NCBI RefSeq assembly: GCF_900100435.1
Contig: NZ_FNEX01000007.1
Location: 115,503-179,502 of the forward strand
Reading direction: 5' to 3'
Source of the DNA: Pedobacter sp. ok626
Lineage (GTDB): Bacteria; Bacteroidota; Bacteroidia; Sphingobacteriales; Sphingobacteriaceae
DNA length: 64,000 nt
Shown: one piece after another, positions 27,097 through 35,340 of the stretch
How positions within the stretch are numbered: position 1 is the stretch's first letter
Layout: each line of letters starts with the position of its first letter
Notes under the pieces: generated by a model
Told to the model about the DNA's origin: nothing
Database searches by the model: none
What the model saw: only the letters and a program-made list of their open reading frames with translations
Translations under genes and position numbers: made by a program

Positions 27097-27856
27097 CTTT
27101 TACCTGCCCATTTCTGAAGTAAACTAAGCCTATCCAAAATAAATCGATAGTTACTGTTACATCAGGATGATTCTTTATTTCAGCCCAGGCCTCTTTCATT
27201 CCTTTACTCCAATAAATATCATCAAATATCAGCAGCGAACCTTCATGTACTTTAGGCAGGCACCAGTTAAAATAGTTAAGTGTAGCGTCTTTTCTATGAT
27301 TGCCATCAATATAAACAAAGTCCAATTTTTCCTGCCCCGCGATAACTTCGGGCAACAATGTATCAAAATTACCTACTTGTAACTCAACATTCTCCAGACC
27401 GAGCTCCTGGAAATTCCGATGAGCAACCTTTGCGGTTTCAGGGCAACCCTCAATGGTCACTACAGCAGCATCTGGACAAGCCTTAGACAAATAGGCAGTA
27501 GTAATCCCCAGACAGGTACCCAATTCAATAATACTCGAAGGGTTGCAATCTTTTGCGAGACGGTAAATCAGCTGAGCCAGAGCCGGACTTTTCAATGCAT
27601 TTTTTGCGATCTCCTTTACCTTTTTAGTCCTGTCTTTATTCAGGTGAGACCCTGCTCCTAGGTCTGTAACAGTGATTAATGAATCGTCATTGAAAAGTTT
27701 TTTTCGCTGCGCCTCAATGTTTTTGTAGTCTGTTTTGGAGTTAAAATCGTAAATTACCTCATCGGTAAGTTTATATACAAATGGAGAATGTGTACCGTGT
27801 CTGCTTTTAGCAGTCAAGCGATGCTTCAAAAAATCACCGATAAAATTAAAAACCAT
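27074..27856 (-). CDS. Class I SAM-dependent O-methyltransferase-like protein
   Basis: About 260 residues. The Rossmann motif I 'IIELGTCLGITTAYLSKA' and the later 'KLDFVYIDGNHRKDATLNYF' and 'LLIFDDIYWSKGMKEAW' place it with class I methyltransferases of the Methyltransf_24/O-methyltransferase type. The N-terminus 'HRLTAKSRHGTHSPFVYKL' is a Bacteroidota-specific head. I prefer the start at 27856 (MVFNFIGDF) to 27874. The substrate is unknown. It is divergent from the transglutaminase-like gene, with starts only 37 bp apart. Confidence 0.88.
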   Translation of the reverse strand: MVFNFIGDFLKHRLTAKSRHGTHSPFVYKLTDEVIYDFNSKTDYKNIEAQRKKLFNDDSLITVTDLGAGSHLNKDRTKKVKEIAKNALKSPALAQLIYRLAKDCNPSSIIELGTCLGITTAYLSKACPDAAVVTIEGCPETAKVAHRNFQELGLENVELQVGNFDTLLPEVIAGQEKLDFVYIDGNHRKDATLNYFNWCLPKVHEGSLLIFDDIYWSKGMKEAWAEIKNHPDVTVTIDLFWIGLVYFRNGQVKEHFKIKF

Positions 27857-27892
27857 AGCCGCAAAAATAGGCATTCAAATTTGCATGTTGTA

Positions 27893-28762
27893 ATGGAAAA
27901 TAGTAAAGAAATAAATGCATTAATAAAACTGCTCGACGACCCTGATCAGGAGGTGTTCGCGCATGTCGAAAAACGCCTGATCGAATATGGAACGCAAGTA
28001 ATTGATTATTTAGAAAACCAATGGGAGCACTCCCTGGATACTTTGCTTCAGGAGCGCATTGAAAATATAGTACATAAGATACAATTCAACAGTGTAAAAG
28101 AAGACCTTAATTTATGGTACCAAAGTGGAGCATTTGATCTTTTACAGGGCGCTCTTGCCATTAACCGTTATCAGTATCCCGATCTCGACGAACAAAAGAT
28201 CATCATTCAGATCGAAGACATCAAAAGAGAAATCTGGTTGGGCTTACAATACGAAATGAGTTCAATTGAGAAAATAAAGCTCATTAACCACGTATTTTAC
28301 AACGTATACGGCTTTAGTGGAAATACGAAGAACCATCACGATCCTCAAAATTCCTACATCAGTCAGGTGTTGGAAAGCAAAAAAGGAAACCAGATATCTC
28401 TAGCCATTATCTATTCCACCCTTGCCCAGAAACTGGACATTCCTGTATATGGAGTCAACCTGCCTCAACATTTTATCCTTGGATATATTGACGAGAGCAA
28501 ACGTGATGAGCAAGAATTTGGCGTGCTATTTTACATCAATGCTTTTAACAAAGGGGCTATTTTTGGCAAGCACGATGTAGATCAGTTTCTTCGTCAGCTA
28601 AATCTTGAACCTCTACCGGGCTTCTATGCACCATGCAGCAATGTCGAAATCATTAGAAGGATCATCCGCAATCTTATTTCAGCGTATGAAAACCTGGGAT
28701 CAACAGAAAAAGTTGAAGAGTTGAAACAACTACAGGAAATCCTAAATAGTGATAACCTATAA
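27893..28762 (+). CDS. Transglutaminase-like (SirB1/Transglut_core2) protein
   Basis: 289 residues from the ATG at 27893. The longer frame to 27788 would run through the divergent methyltransferase start and is not credible. It has a HEAT-like N-terminus ('EINALIKLLDDPDQEVF'), then the SirB1-type core: 'HVFYNVYGFSGN', 'SYISQVLESKKGNQISLAII', 'LDIPVYGVNLPQHFILGYID'. The catalytic Cys of true transglutaminases is not evident, as is common in this family. It may act in protein binding rather than crosslinking. It ends 6 bp inside the end of the convergent esterase gene. Confidence 0.86.
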   Translation: MENSKEINALIKLLDDPDQEVFAHVEKRLIEYGTQVIDYLENQWEHSLDTLLQERIENIVHKIQFNSVKEDLNLWYQSGAFDLLQGALAINRYQYPDLDEQKIIIQIEDIKREIWLGLQYEMSSIEKIKLINHVFYNVYGFSGNTKNHHDPQNSYISQVLESKKGNQISLAIIYSTLAQKLDIPVYGVNLPQHFILGYIDESKRDEQEFGVLFYINAFNKGAIFGKHDVDQFLRQLNLEPLPGFYAPCSNVEIIRRIIRNLISAYENLGSTEKVEELKQLQEILNSDNL

Positions 28763-29668
28763 AAACTTATTGGCCTTCATCCAGTTCTCCAGGCTATTAA
28801 ACCATTCTTCTTTAGTGGTTTTATTTTTCAGCCCAAAACCATGTCCACCGGCCTGATAAATATGCAATTCAGCTTTCGCGTTTGCTTTTACCAGCGCCTG
28901 GTTAAATAGTATGCTATTTTCTACAGGCACCGTACGGTCATCATTGGCATGAACCATAAATGTCGGTGGAGTTTCTGCATCGACATGCTTTTCATTAGAA
29001 AAATATAATTTCAGCGCTTCATCAGTCCCCACCAAATTCTTCGCAGAGCCTGCATGTGCAGATTCGGTAAATGAAATTACCGGATACATTAAAATTGAAA
29101 AATCAGGACGAAGACTAATGCCCTCCTTATTTTCAATTTTAACGTCCCTATAGTGTACAGTTAAACTTGATGCAAGATGTCCGCCTGCCGAAAAACCCAT
29201 TATACCTATTTTCGACGGATCAACATTCCATTTCGCAGCATCCTTTCTCACCAGATACATAGCCTTTTCCACATCCTGAAGCGGCCCCATAGACCTATCC
29301 TCCATAATTGCATCACTAGGCAAACGATATTTCAGCACAAAAGCGGTTACTCCTATTGACGCGAACTTCTCACCAACCTGGTAGCCCTCATGCCCCATAG
29401 CCAATCCAGAATAACCACCACCAGGGCAAACGATCACAGCTGTTCCGTTCGCCTTATTTTTTGCAGGTTGGAATACTGTAAGCGTCGGCACCGACACCTT
29501 TGTGATGCCAGCCCCTCTTTCCCCGCGATCTACGGTTACCTCTTGATAATCCGCAGGCGTTGGCTTCGCCCCGGGAATATTCCCTGAATAAAGTGGCAAT
29601 ACCTCCTGAGCCAACAGCCCATTTACAGATAACATTAACGTCATGAATAATCCGCTTAAATACTTCAT
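28757..29668 (-). CDS. Secreted alpha/beta hydrolase (esterase/lipase, acetylxylan-esterase-like)
   Basis: 303 residues with a signal peptide (MKYLSGLFMTLMLSVNGLLAQ). The oxyanion region is 'AVIVCPGGGYSGLAMGHEG', the nucleophile elbow 'GIMGFSAGGHLASSL' (Ser present), the Asp 'VHANDDRTVPVENS', and the His 'AGGHGFGLKN', so the triad is complete. It resembles carbohydrate esterases and dienelactone-hydrolase-like enzymes that remove acetyl groups from polysaccharide; the substrate is not shown. It starts 2 bp after the prfB stop, so it may share the prfB transcript. Confidence 0.9.
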   Translation of the reverse strand: MKYLSGLFMTLMLSVNGLLAQEVLPLYSGNIPGAKPTPADYQEVTVDRGERGAGITKVSVPTLTVFQPAKNKANGTAVIVCPGGGYSGLAMGHEGYQVGEKFASIGVTAFVLKYRLPSDAIMEDRSMGPLQDVEKAMYLVRKDAAKWNVDPSKIGIMGFSAGGHLASSLTVHYRDVKIENKEGISLRPDFSILMYPVISFTESAHAGSAKNLVGTDEALKLYFSNEKHVDAETPPTFMVHANDDRTVPVENSILFNQALVKANAKAELHIYQAGGHGFGLKNKTTKEEWFNSLENWMKANKFL

Positions 29669-29670
29669 TT

Positions 29671-30745
29671 TTAAAACTCCATTAAGTATGCTTTCAAAAA
29701 ATCATTCAACTCCCCGTCCAGCACAGCTTGAGGATTTGAAGACTGGAAATTTGTTCGGTGGTCCTTTACCCTTCTATCATCCAGCACATAACTCCTAATT
29801 TGTGAGCCCCACTCTATTTTCTTTTTATTGCCCTCAATTAATGCCGTTGCTTCCATTCGCTTCCGCATTTCCGCTTCATACAACTGAGATTTCAATAAAC
29901 GAATTGCATTCTCCTTATTTTGTAGTTGAGACCTCGACTCCTGGTTTTTGATAATAATGCCCGAAGGTTTGTGATGCAACCGCACAGCAGTCTCTACTTT
30001 ATTTACATTTTGTCCACCCGCTCCACCAGAACGGAAAGTCTCAAACTCAATTTCTGAGTCTTTCACTTCAATCTCAATTGTATCATCCACCAAAGGATAA
30101 ACATACACCGAGGCAAAAGAGGTATGTCTGCGGGCATTCGAGTCAAAAGGAGAAATTCTTACCAAACGATGGACGCCATTCTCCCCCTTTAAATAGCCAT
30201 ACGCAAATTCGCCAGAGAACTGTAATGTTACCGATTTAATACCGGCAACCTCACCCTCCTGAGAATCCTGTTCGGTGATTTTATAACCATTTTTTTCCCC
30301 CCACATCATATACATACGCATCAGCATATAGGCCCAGTCGCAACTTTCAGTTCCACCGGCACCCGCAGTAATTTGCATTACAGCAGGCAACTGATCCTCC
30401 TTACTTTTCAGCATGTTTTTGAGTTCCAGATCCTCGATGGCTTTTAAACAGAGCTGATATTGCTCGTCCATCTCTTCCTCCGTTGCATCTCCGCTTTGAA
30501 GGAAATCAAAAAGCACCTGCGTGTCTTCCAGCAAGGCATTTGCCTTTTGCCAGGCATCAGTCCATACTTTTTTGGAGTTAATTTCCGCTATATGCTTTTC
30601 GGCTTTCTTAGGATCATCCCAAAAATTCGGCTGTAAAGTGAGCTCCTGTTCAATACGTATGTCTTCTAGTCGATTTTCAACGTCAAAGATACCTCCTCAG
30701 CGACGTTACCCTGTCCCTTAAATCCTGAATTTGTTCTTTTGTCAT
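29671..30745 (-). CDS. prfB: Peptide chain release factor 2, with programmed +1 frameshift
   Basis: Release factor 2 recognises UGA and UAA. Translation starts at 30745 ([13 protein letters not shown]...), runs into an in-frame TGA at 30685-30683, and continues in the +1 frame as D-V-E-N-R to 29671. The product is about 357 residues, normal for RF2. The recognition loop 'SPF' ([12 protein letters not shown]) and the peptidyl-hydrolysis 'GGQ' ([18 protein letters not shown]) are both present. The frame interruption is the classical autoregulatory site, not a mutation. The esterase gene follows after 2 bp. Confidence 0.97.
30683..30697 (-). promoter_or_regulatory. prfB programmed frameshift site
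   Basis: On the minus strand: AGG AGG TAT CTT TGA C. The internal Shine-Dalgarno AGGAGG (complement of 30692-30697), the slippery CTT and the in-frame UGA are all at the canonical spacing. Low RF2 lets the ribosome slip +1 into full-length RF2, which gives autoregulation. Confidence 0.95.
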
Positions 30746-30773
30746 ATCACAAATATAGCATATAAAATAAAAC

Positions 30774-30803
30774 AGGCTATATCAAATTGCTTTGATATAG
30801 CCT
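30774..30803 (-). terminator. Terminator after the 167-residue gene
   Basis: AGGCTATATCAAA (30774-30786) and TTTGATATAGCCT (30791-30803) form a perfect 13-bp stem with the 4-nt loop TTGC. It sits 25 bp past the stop at 30828 and is followed on the minus strand by a T-rich run. Confidence 0.8.
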
Positions 30804-30827
30804 CCGTATAAAATGTATGCTGTTACG

Positions 30828-31331
30828 CTAGCTTAAAAGTCCCTTTAATTTATCCACCAAACCATCATCCTTACCATCTCCGTTTACATCAGTCTTTTCC
30901 GTAAACATTCTTGTCACATCAGATAAATCAAACTTTCCATCCGGTCCGGAAACCTTTGCTATAACATCCTGAATATTAAAGGAGCTGTCATTCGGATCAT
31001 TCGTCTTATTTACCAACTTACCCATAATTGAAGGGATAACCGAAGCCGCTATATTTTTAGCCGTCTCCATGTTAATACCCATACCTGCAAGTTTATCCGT
31101 AAAACCCGATGCGGCTTCCTGTGCAACAGTACTTCCTTCAGCATTTCCTCCTTTAAAGGCATCGACCAGATTACCAATATTGCCAGAAGATAATTGCTGT
31201 TTAAGAGCATCAATAATTGAGCCCGATGCGGCAGCGATGGCCGCTTCATTTTGTTCGTTCGGCACTGCACTATTGTTCACAATAGCATCCTGAACATTTT
31301 CCTTAACCAATTGATTTAAATTCTCTAACAT
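30828..31331 (-). CDS. Uncharacterised soluble protein, DUF937-like, with a DxNxDG calcium-loop motif
   Basis: 167 residues, no signal or membrane segment. An Ala/Gly-rich helical middle ('AAIAAASGSIIDALKQQLSS', 'GFTDKLAGMGINMETAKN', 'VIPSIMGKLVNKT') resembles DUF937/YidB-like proteins. The C-terminus has 'DVNGDGKDDGLVDKLKGLL', close to an EF-hand or dockerin-type loop. Function unknown. It is monocistronic, bounded by a strong terminator and a 163-bp gap to pgi. Confidence 0.75.
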   Translation of the reverse strand: MLENLNQLVKENVQDAIVNNSAVPNEQNEAAIAAASGSIIDALKQQLSSGNIGNLVDAFKGGNAEGSTVAQEAASGFTDKLAGMGINMETAKNIAASVIPSIMGKLVNKTNDPNDSSFNIQDVIAKVSGPDGKFDLSDVTRMFTEKTDVNGDGKDDGLVDKLKGLLS

Positions 31332-31494
31332 AGATGTTCTTTTTTAAGGTTTTTATATTCTAATATAATACTAATAATCTGTTCTTTATAGCAAACACAA
31401 CAGCTACCTATTGTGTTTTACTTTATCGTTATTAAATGTAGATAGGACTTTATGAAATAAAATAAACTATTACATTTACAAAAACATTAAAATT

Positions 31495-33141
31495 ATGCTT
31501 CCTACAGTAAACTTCACAGAAACCGCTGCGTATAAATACCTTGCCGATCATTTCATTGACATCAACAAGAAAAGTATTAAAGATCTTTTCACAGAAGATG
31601 AAGCAAGATTTGACAAATTCTCACTTTTATTTGAAGACATCCTGGTAGATTATTCTAAAAATAGAATAGATGACACCACGATTGCATTACTCATCCAACT
31701 GGCCAGAGAATGTAAACTAGATGAAGCCATTAAATCAATGTTTAGTGGCGAAAAGATCAACCAGACAGAAGGCAGAGAAGTACTTCATATCGCTTTGCGC
31801 GACCAAAGTAATGACGAAATCTTGGTAGAAGGCAAAAACGTAATACCTGAAGTATACAAAGTGCTTGACAAAATGGAGAAGTTCAGCCAACAGATCATCT
31901 CAGGAAGCTGGAAAGGATATACAGGAAAAGCCATTACTGATGTGGTAAACATCGGCATTGGAGGTTCAGATTTAGGTCCGGTAATGGTTACCGAAGCATT
32001 AAAAGCTTACAAAAACCATCTCAATATGCATTTCGTATCCAATATTGATGGTACGCACATTGCAGAAACACTTAAAAATGTTGATCCTGAAACCACATTG
32101 TTCCTGATCGCCTCCAAAACTTTCACTACACAGGAAACCATGACCAACGCCAATTCTGCGCGCGACTGGTTCCTTGAAAATGGTGCGAAAAACGAAGATA
32201 TAGCCAAACATTTTGCCGCATTATCTACCAATGCAAAAGATGTATCGGCATTTGGCATTGATACCGAAAACATGTTCGAATTCTGGGACTGGGTAGGTGG
32301 CAGGTATTCTCTATGGAGTGCCATTGGTCTTCCTATTGCCTTAAGCATTGGTTTCGACAACTTTAAACAATTGCTTGCTGGTGCTCATGCTGCTGATCAA
32401 CATTTTGAAAGCGCCGAGTTCGAGATTAATATACCAGTAATACTGGCACTAATTGGTGTATGGTACATCAACTTCTTTGATGCAGAAACACAGGCCATCT
32501 TACCTTACGATCAATATATGCATCGCTTTGCAGCTTATTTCCAACAAGGAGATATGGAAAGCAATGGCAAACATGTAGACCGTAACGGAAATGATGTGAC
32601 TTATGAAACCGGCCCAATTATTTGGGGAGAGCCTGGAACCAACGGACAACATGCGTTCTATCAGCTTATTCATCAAGGTACACGCATTATTCCATGTGAT
32701 TTTATTGCCCCTGCACAAAGCTTAAACCCAATAGGAAATCATCACCCAATCCTGCTTTCAAACTTCTTTGCACAAACGGAAGCGCTGATGAATGGCAAAA
32801 CCAAAGAAGAGGTAGTTGCAGAACTAAAGAAAGATGGTAAATCGGATGCGGAAATAGAAAAACTTGCTCCTTTCAAAGTATTCGAAGGAAACAGACCTAC
32901 CAACTCCATCCTATTGAAAAAAGTAACTCCATATAGCCTGGGAAGCTTGATCGCCATCTATGAGCACAAGATATTTGTACAAGGTATCATCTGGAACATA
33001 TTCAGTTTCGATCAATGGGGTGTAGAATTGGGCAAGCAACTTGCAAAAAGCATCTTACCAGAACTGAATGGTGATGCCGCAGTTACTTCTCATGACGGAT
33101 CTACAAATGGCCTTATCAATCAGTATAAAAGCTGGAGATAA
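31495..33141 (+). CDS. pgi: Glucose-6-phosphate isomerase
   Basis: 548 residues, the usual size of the long-form enzyme. It interconverts glucose-6-phosphate and fructose-6-phosphate in glycolysis. Visible motifs are '[18 protein letters not shown]', '[17 protein letters not shown]', '[13 protein letters not shown]', '[20 protein letters not shown]' with the catalytic Glu/His region, and '[14 protein letters not shown]' with the catalytic Lys. It is a single-gene unit. Confidence 0.97.
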   Translation: MLPTVNFTETAAYKYLADHFIDINKKSIKDLFTEDEARFDKFSLLFEDILVDYSKNRIDDTTIALLIQLARECKLDEAIKSMFSGEKINQTEGREVLHIALRDQSNDEILVEGKNVIPEVYKVLDKMEKFSQQIISGSWKGYTGKAITDVVNIGIGGSDLGPVMVTEALKAYKNHLNMHFVSNIDGTHIAETLKNVDPETTLFLIASKTFTTQETMTNANSARDWFLENGAKNEDIAKHFAALSTNAKDVSAFGIDTENMFEFWDWVGGRYSLWSAIGLPIALSIGFDNFKQLLAGAHAADQHFESAEFEINIPVILALIGVWYINFFDAETQAILPYDQYMHRFAAYFQQGDMESNGKHVDRNGNDVTYETGPIIWGEPGTNGQHAFYQLIHQGTRIIPCDFIAPAQSLNPIGNHHPILLSNFFAQTEALMNGKTKEEVVAELKKDGKSDAEIEKLAPFKVFEGNRPTNSILLKKVTPYSLGSLIAIYEHKIFVQGIIWNIFSFDQWGVELGKQLAKSILPELNGDAAVTSHDGSTNGLINQYKSWR

Positions 33142-33315
33142 GGGCCTCAAACTTTTTTAATGATTTTTTTGTTCTGTTAAAATATATTATCTCATACAAC
33201 ATAAAGAATAAAAGCCTGCATAATTTATGGAAAATAGCTTGTGCAGGCATCATATAGTTGAAAGGACGCAGTTAACCTGCGATATAATATTGTACAAATC
33301 ATTAAAAAACATAAA

Positions 33316-33855
33316 ATGAAAGCAATTAGAAGTATTCTAGTAGTCGCCACATTGCTGATTGCAGTGCAGGCAAATGCACAAACAGACAAGGAGACTACCA
33401 TTAAGGTAATTAACAACCAGCATTATATATTCAATGCTACGTCTGCAATGCCGATGGCTAATAATGATGTGAATAGAGTGCTCAGCAGAATGCCGGGTGG
33501 CGCTGGCGGTGGAATGATCCAGCTTACCGGATCACAATATCAGCTTATTGTGACCAAGGATAGCGTAGAATCTTATCTGCCTTATTACGGAAGAGCATAT
33601 ACTGCGACTATGAACCCTGATGATGCTGGTATCAAATTCAAGTCTAAAAAATTCACCTATAAAGCCGAAAAAAAGAAAAAAGGCTCATGGTTAATTACCC
33701 TGAACTTCAAGGACACTAAAGACACGCAATCTATGGTCTTAAACGTGTCTGAGAATGGCTATGCAACGCTAAGCGTGAACAGCAATAACAGACAGTCAAT
33801 ATCCTTTAATGGCTTCATTAGCGAGCCTAAGGAAAAAGAGAAAAAGAAATCATAA
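33316..33855 (+). CDS. DUF4251 family exported protein
   Basis: 179 residues with a signal peptide (MKAIRSILVVATLLIAVQANAQ). The remainder is a compact beta-rich domain of the DUF4251 type ('YQLIVTKDSVESYLPYYGRA', 'GIKFKSKKFTYKAEKKKKGS', 'NNRQSISFNGFIS') with a Lys-rich tail. It is probably periplasmic; the function is unknown. The stop codon lies inside the 56-bp palindrome shared with the convergent gene. Confidence 0.87.
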   Translation: MKAIRSILVVATLLIAVQANAQTDKETTIKVINNQHYIFNATSAMPMANNDVNRVLSRMPGGAGGGMIQLTGSQYQLIVTKDSVESYLPYYGRAYTATMNPDDAGIKFKSKKFTYKAEKKKKGSWLITLNFKDTKDTQSMVLNVSENGYATLSVNSNNRQSISFNGFISEPKEKEKKKS

Positions 33856-33907
33856 GGTATAAAAAAACGGTCTTGCAGATCTGCAAGACCGTTTTTTTAT
33901 ACCTTAT
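33852..33907. terminator. Perfect 56-bp palindrome: bidirectional terminator containing both stop codons
   Basis: 28-base arms (33852-33879 and 33880-33907) are exact inverse complements with no mismatch. The GC core GGTCTTGCAGA is flanked by seven A and seven T. The stop codons of the DUF4251 gene (33853-33855) and of the convergent gene (33904-33906) fall at mirror positions. Confidence 0.9.
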
Positions 33908-34995
33908 TTTTTAGCTGCCAGCTTTACTTCAAACATCTTCGGCCATTTCTTTCCGGTCACAAACAATCTCTTCCCTGCATTATCCCAGGCAATACCGTTT
34001 AATACATTATTTGCGCGATCATTGTCGGTCTTAAAGTAATCAACTGGCAACAAGCCTGAAAAATCGATCTGCTTCTCTATAACACCTGATTTAGGATCAA
34101 TCACGACAATAATATTCTTGGTATACACATTTGCATAAATCTTACCATCAATGTATTCCAATTCATTTAGTGAATCTACAGGACCAATGTTATCATACAC
34201 GTCTATAGATCTTTCCTCTTTATAATTATCTTTATTCAAGAACCACAGCTTATTCGTTCCGTCTGACTTAATCAATTGAGTCCCGTCAAAACAAAGACCC
34301 CAGCCCTCTCTACTTGACTGATATGGAAATGTAGACAATTGCTTAAATGATTTTGCATCAAATACCAATCCTAAGTGGCTCTCCCAGGTCAACATAATCA
34401 CCTTATCACCTACCAGGCTCGATCCTTCGCCAAAATATTGATCTTCTAATTTAATCTGCTGCAACACTTTTCCAGATTTCACATCCACCCAACGCAGTGT
34501 CGAATGTTTCTCCTGTCCTGTACTTTCCAAAAACCTGCCATTGTGATATTCTAAACCCTGTGTATACGCAGAGGTATCATGTGGCATGGTATTCAGGACC
34601 TGATACCCGTAAAGTGCTGGTTTAACTCCTGATTTAAGCTCGATATTGATCGTTAAGGTGTCTTTTGCTGTTCCATCATCTACAATTGCCGTAATGAGCT
34701 TATAGCCCAAAGAAAGGCCCACAGTACTTACAGAAATAGCTTCTGCATTATTTTTTACACCTACCTCTTTACCATCTAACAGATAGGTAGCAGAACTAAG
34801 CTTTGTCCCTTCGGGAATACCTAATTCAATCTTTACCTGATCGCCAAGGCCAAAAGCCTGGCCCTGCTCAGGCAACTTAAAAGAAAAAGCTGGAACTGAT
34901 GATTTTTCCTTACAGGAACCAGCGAACAATAAACTAAATGATAAGCAACTCAACATTGCTCTACTAAATATACTTTTAACTTGGCCAGAATGCAT
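33904..34995 (-). CDS. Glutaminyl-peptide cyclotransferase-like lipoprotein
   Basis: About 363 residues from 34995; the 35073 start would extend deeper into yraN. A lipoprotein signal ('MLSCLSFSLLFAGSC') is followed by an Ig-like segment ('GDQVKIELGIPEGT'), then a five-bladed propeller of the plant/bacterial glutamine cyclotransferase family (PF05096). Its landmarks are 'AYTQGLEYHNGRFLESTG', 'YFGEGSSLVGDKVIMLTW', 'GWGLCFDGTQLIKSDGT', 'NELEYIDGKIYANVY' and 'NGIAWDNAGKRLFVTGK'. Family enzymes convert N-terminal Gln to pyroglutamate. The 20-bp overlap with yraN suggests coupling. Confidence 0.86.
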   Translation of the reverse strand: MHSGQVKSIFSRAMLSCLSFSLLFAGSCKEKSSVPAFSFKLPEQGQAFGLGDQVKIELGIPEGTKLSSATYLLDGKEVGVKNNAEAISVSTVGLSLGYKLITAIVDDGTAKDTLTINIELKSGVKPALYGYQVLNTMPHDTSAYTQGLEYHNGRFLESTGQEKHSTLRWVDVKSGKVLQQIKLEDQYFGEGSSLVGDKVIMLTWESHLGLVFDAKSFKQLSTFPYQSSREGWGLCFDGTQLIKSDGTNKLWFLNKDNYKEERSIDVYDNIGPVDSLNELEYIDGKIYANVYTKNIIVVIDPKSGVIEKQIDFSGLLPVDYFKTDNDRANNVLNGIAWDNAGKRLFVTGKKWPKMFEVKLAAKK

Positions 34996-35338
34996 CTTCA
35001 ATATGATTAATTTTATAAAGGTCTTTATTTTCAAAAACAATTGCAATAACGTCAAAACGAATCTCCCCCTCATGCTGCTTCATTTCTATATAGGCTGATG
35101 AAGCAAACTCAAGCTGCTTTTCTTTTCTATAGTCCACAAACTCCTCCGGATGCCCATAATCTACAGAACTCCGTGTTTTCACTTCTACAAAAACTATAGT
35201 CCCCTGTTGCTCAGCAATCACATCAACTTCTGCTCTTGCACACTTCCAGTTCGTATTTAAAATCCGGTAACCAGAGTTTTCCAGATAAGCTACCGCGATT
35301 TCCTCGCCCCGTTTGCCAAGATCATTGTGAGTTGCCAT
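34976..35338 (-). CDS. yraN: YraN family endonuclease-like protein (UPF0102)
   Basis: 120 residues of the YraN family, with the restriction-nuclease-like core 'GYRILNTNWKCARAEVDVIA' and 'IVFVEVKTRSSVDYGHPEEF' (Glu-Val-Lys active-site pattern). It is probably a DNA-processing protein; the function is not settled. The gene starts 2 bp after dnaG ends and overlaps the cyclotransferase-like gene. Confidence 0.92.
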   Translation of the reverse strand: MATHNDLGKRGEEIAVAYLENSGYRILNTNWKCARAEVDVIAEQQGTIVFVEVKTRSSVDYGHPEEFVDYRKEKQLEFASSAYIEMKQHEGEIRFDVIAIVFENKDLYKINHIEDAFWPS

Positions 35339-35340
35339 TC

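Noticed and set aside
29671..30534. A shortened release factor gene beginning at TTG 30534
   Set aside because: The true start is at 30745, and the break at 30683-30685 is the programmed +1 frameshift site, so this is not a truncated gene or pseudogene.
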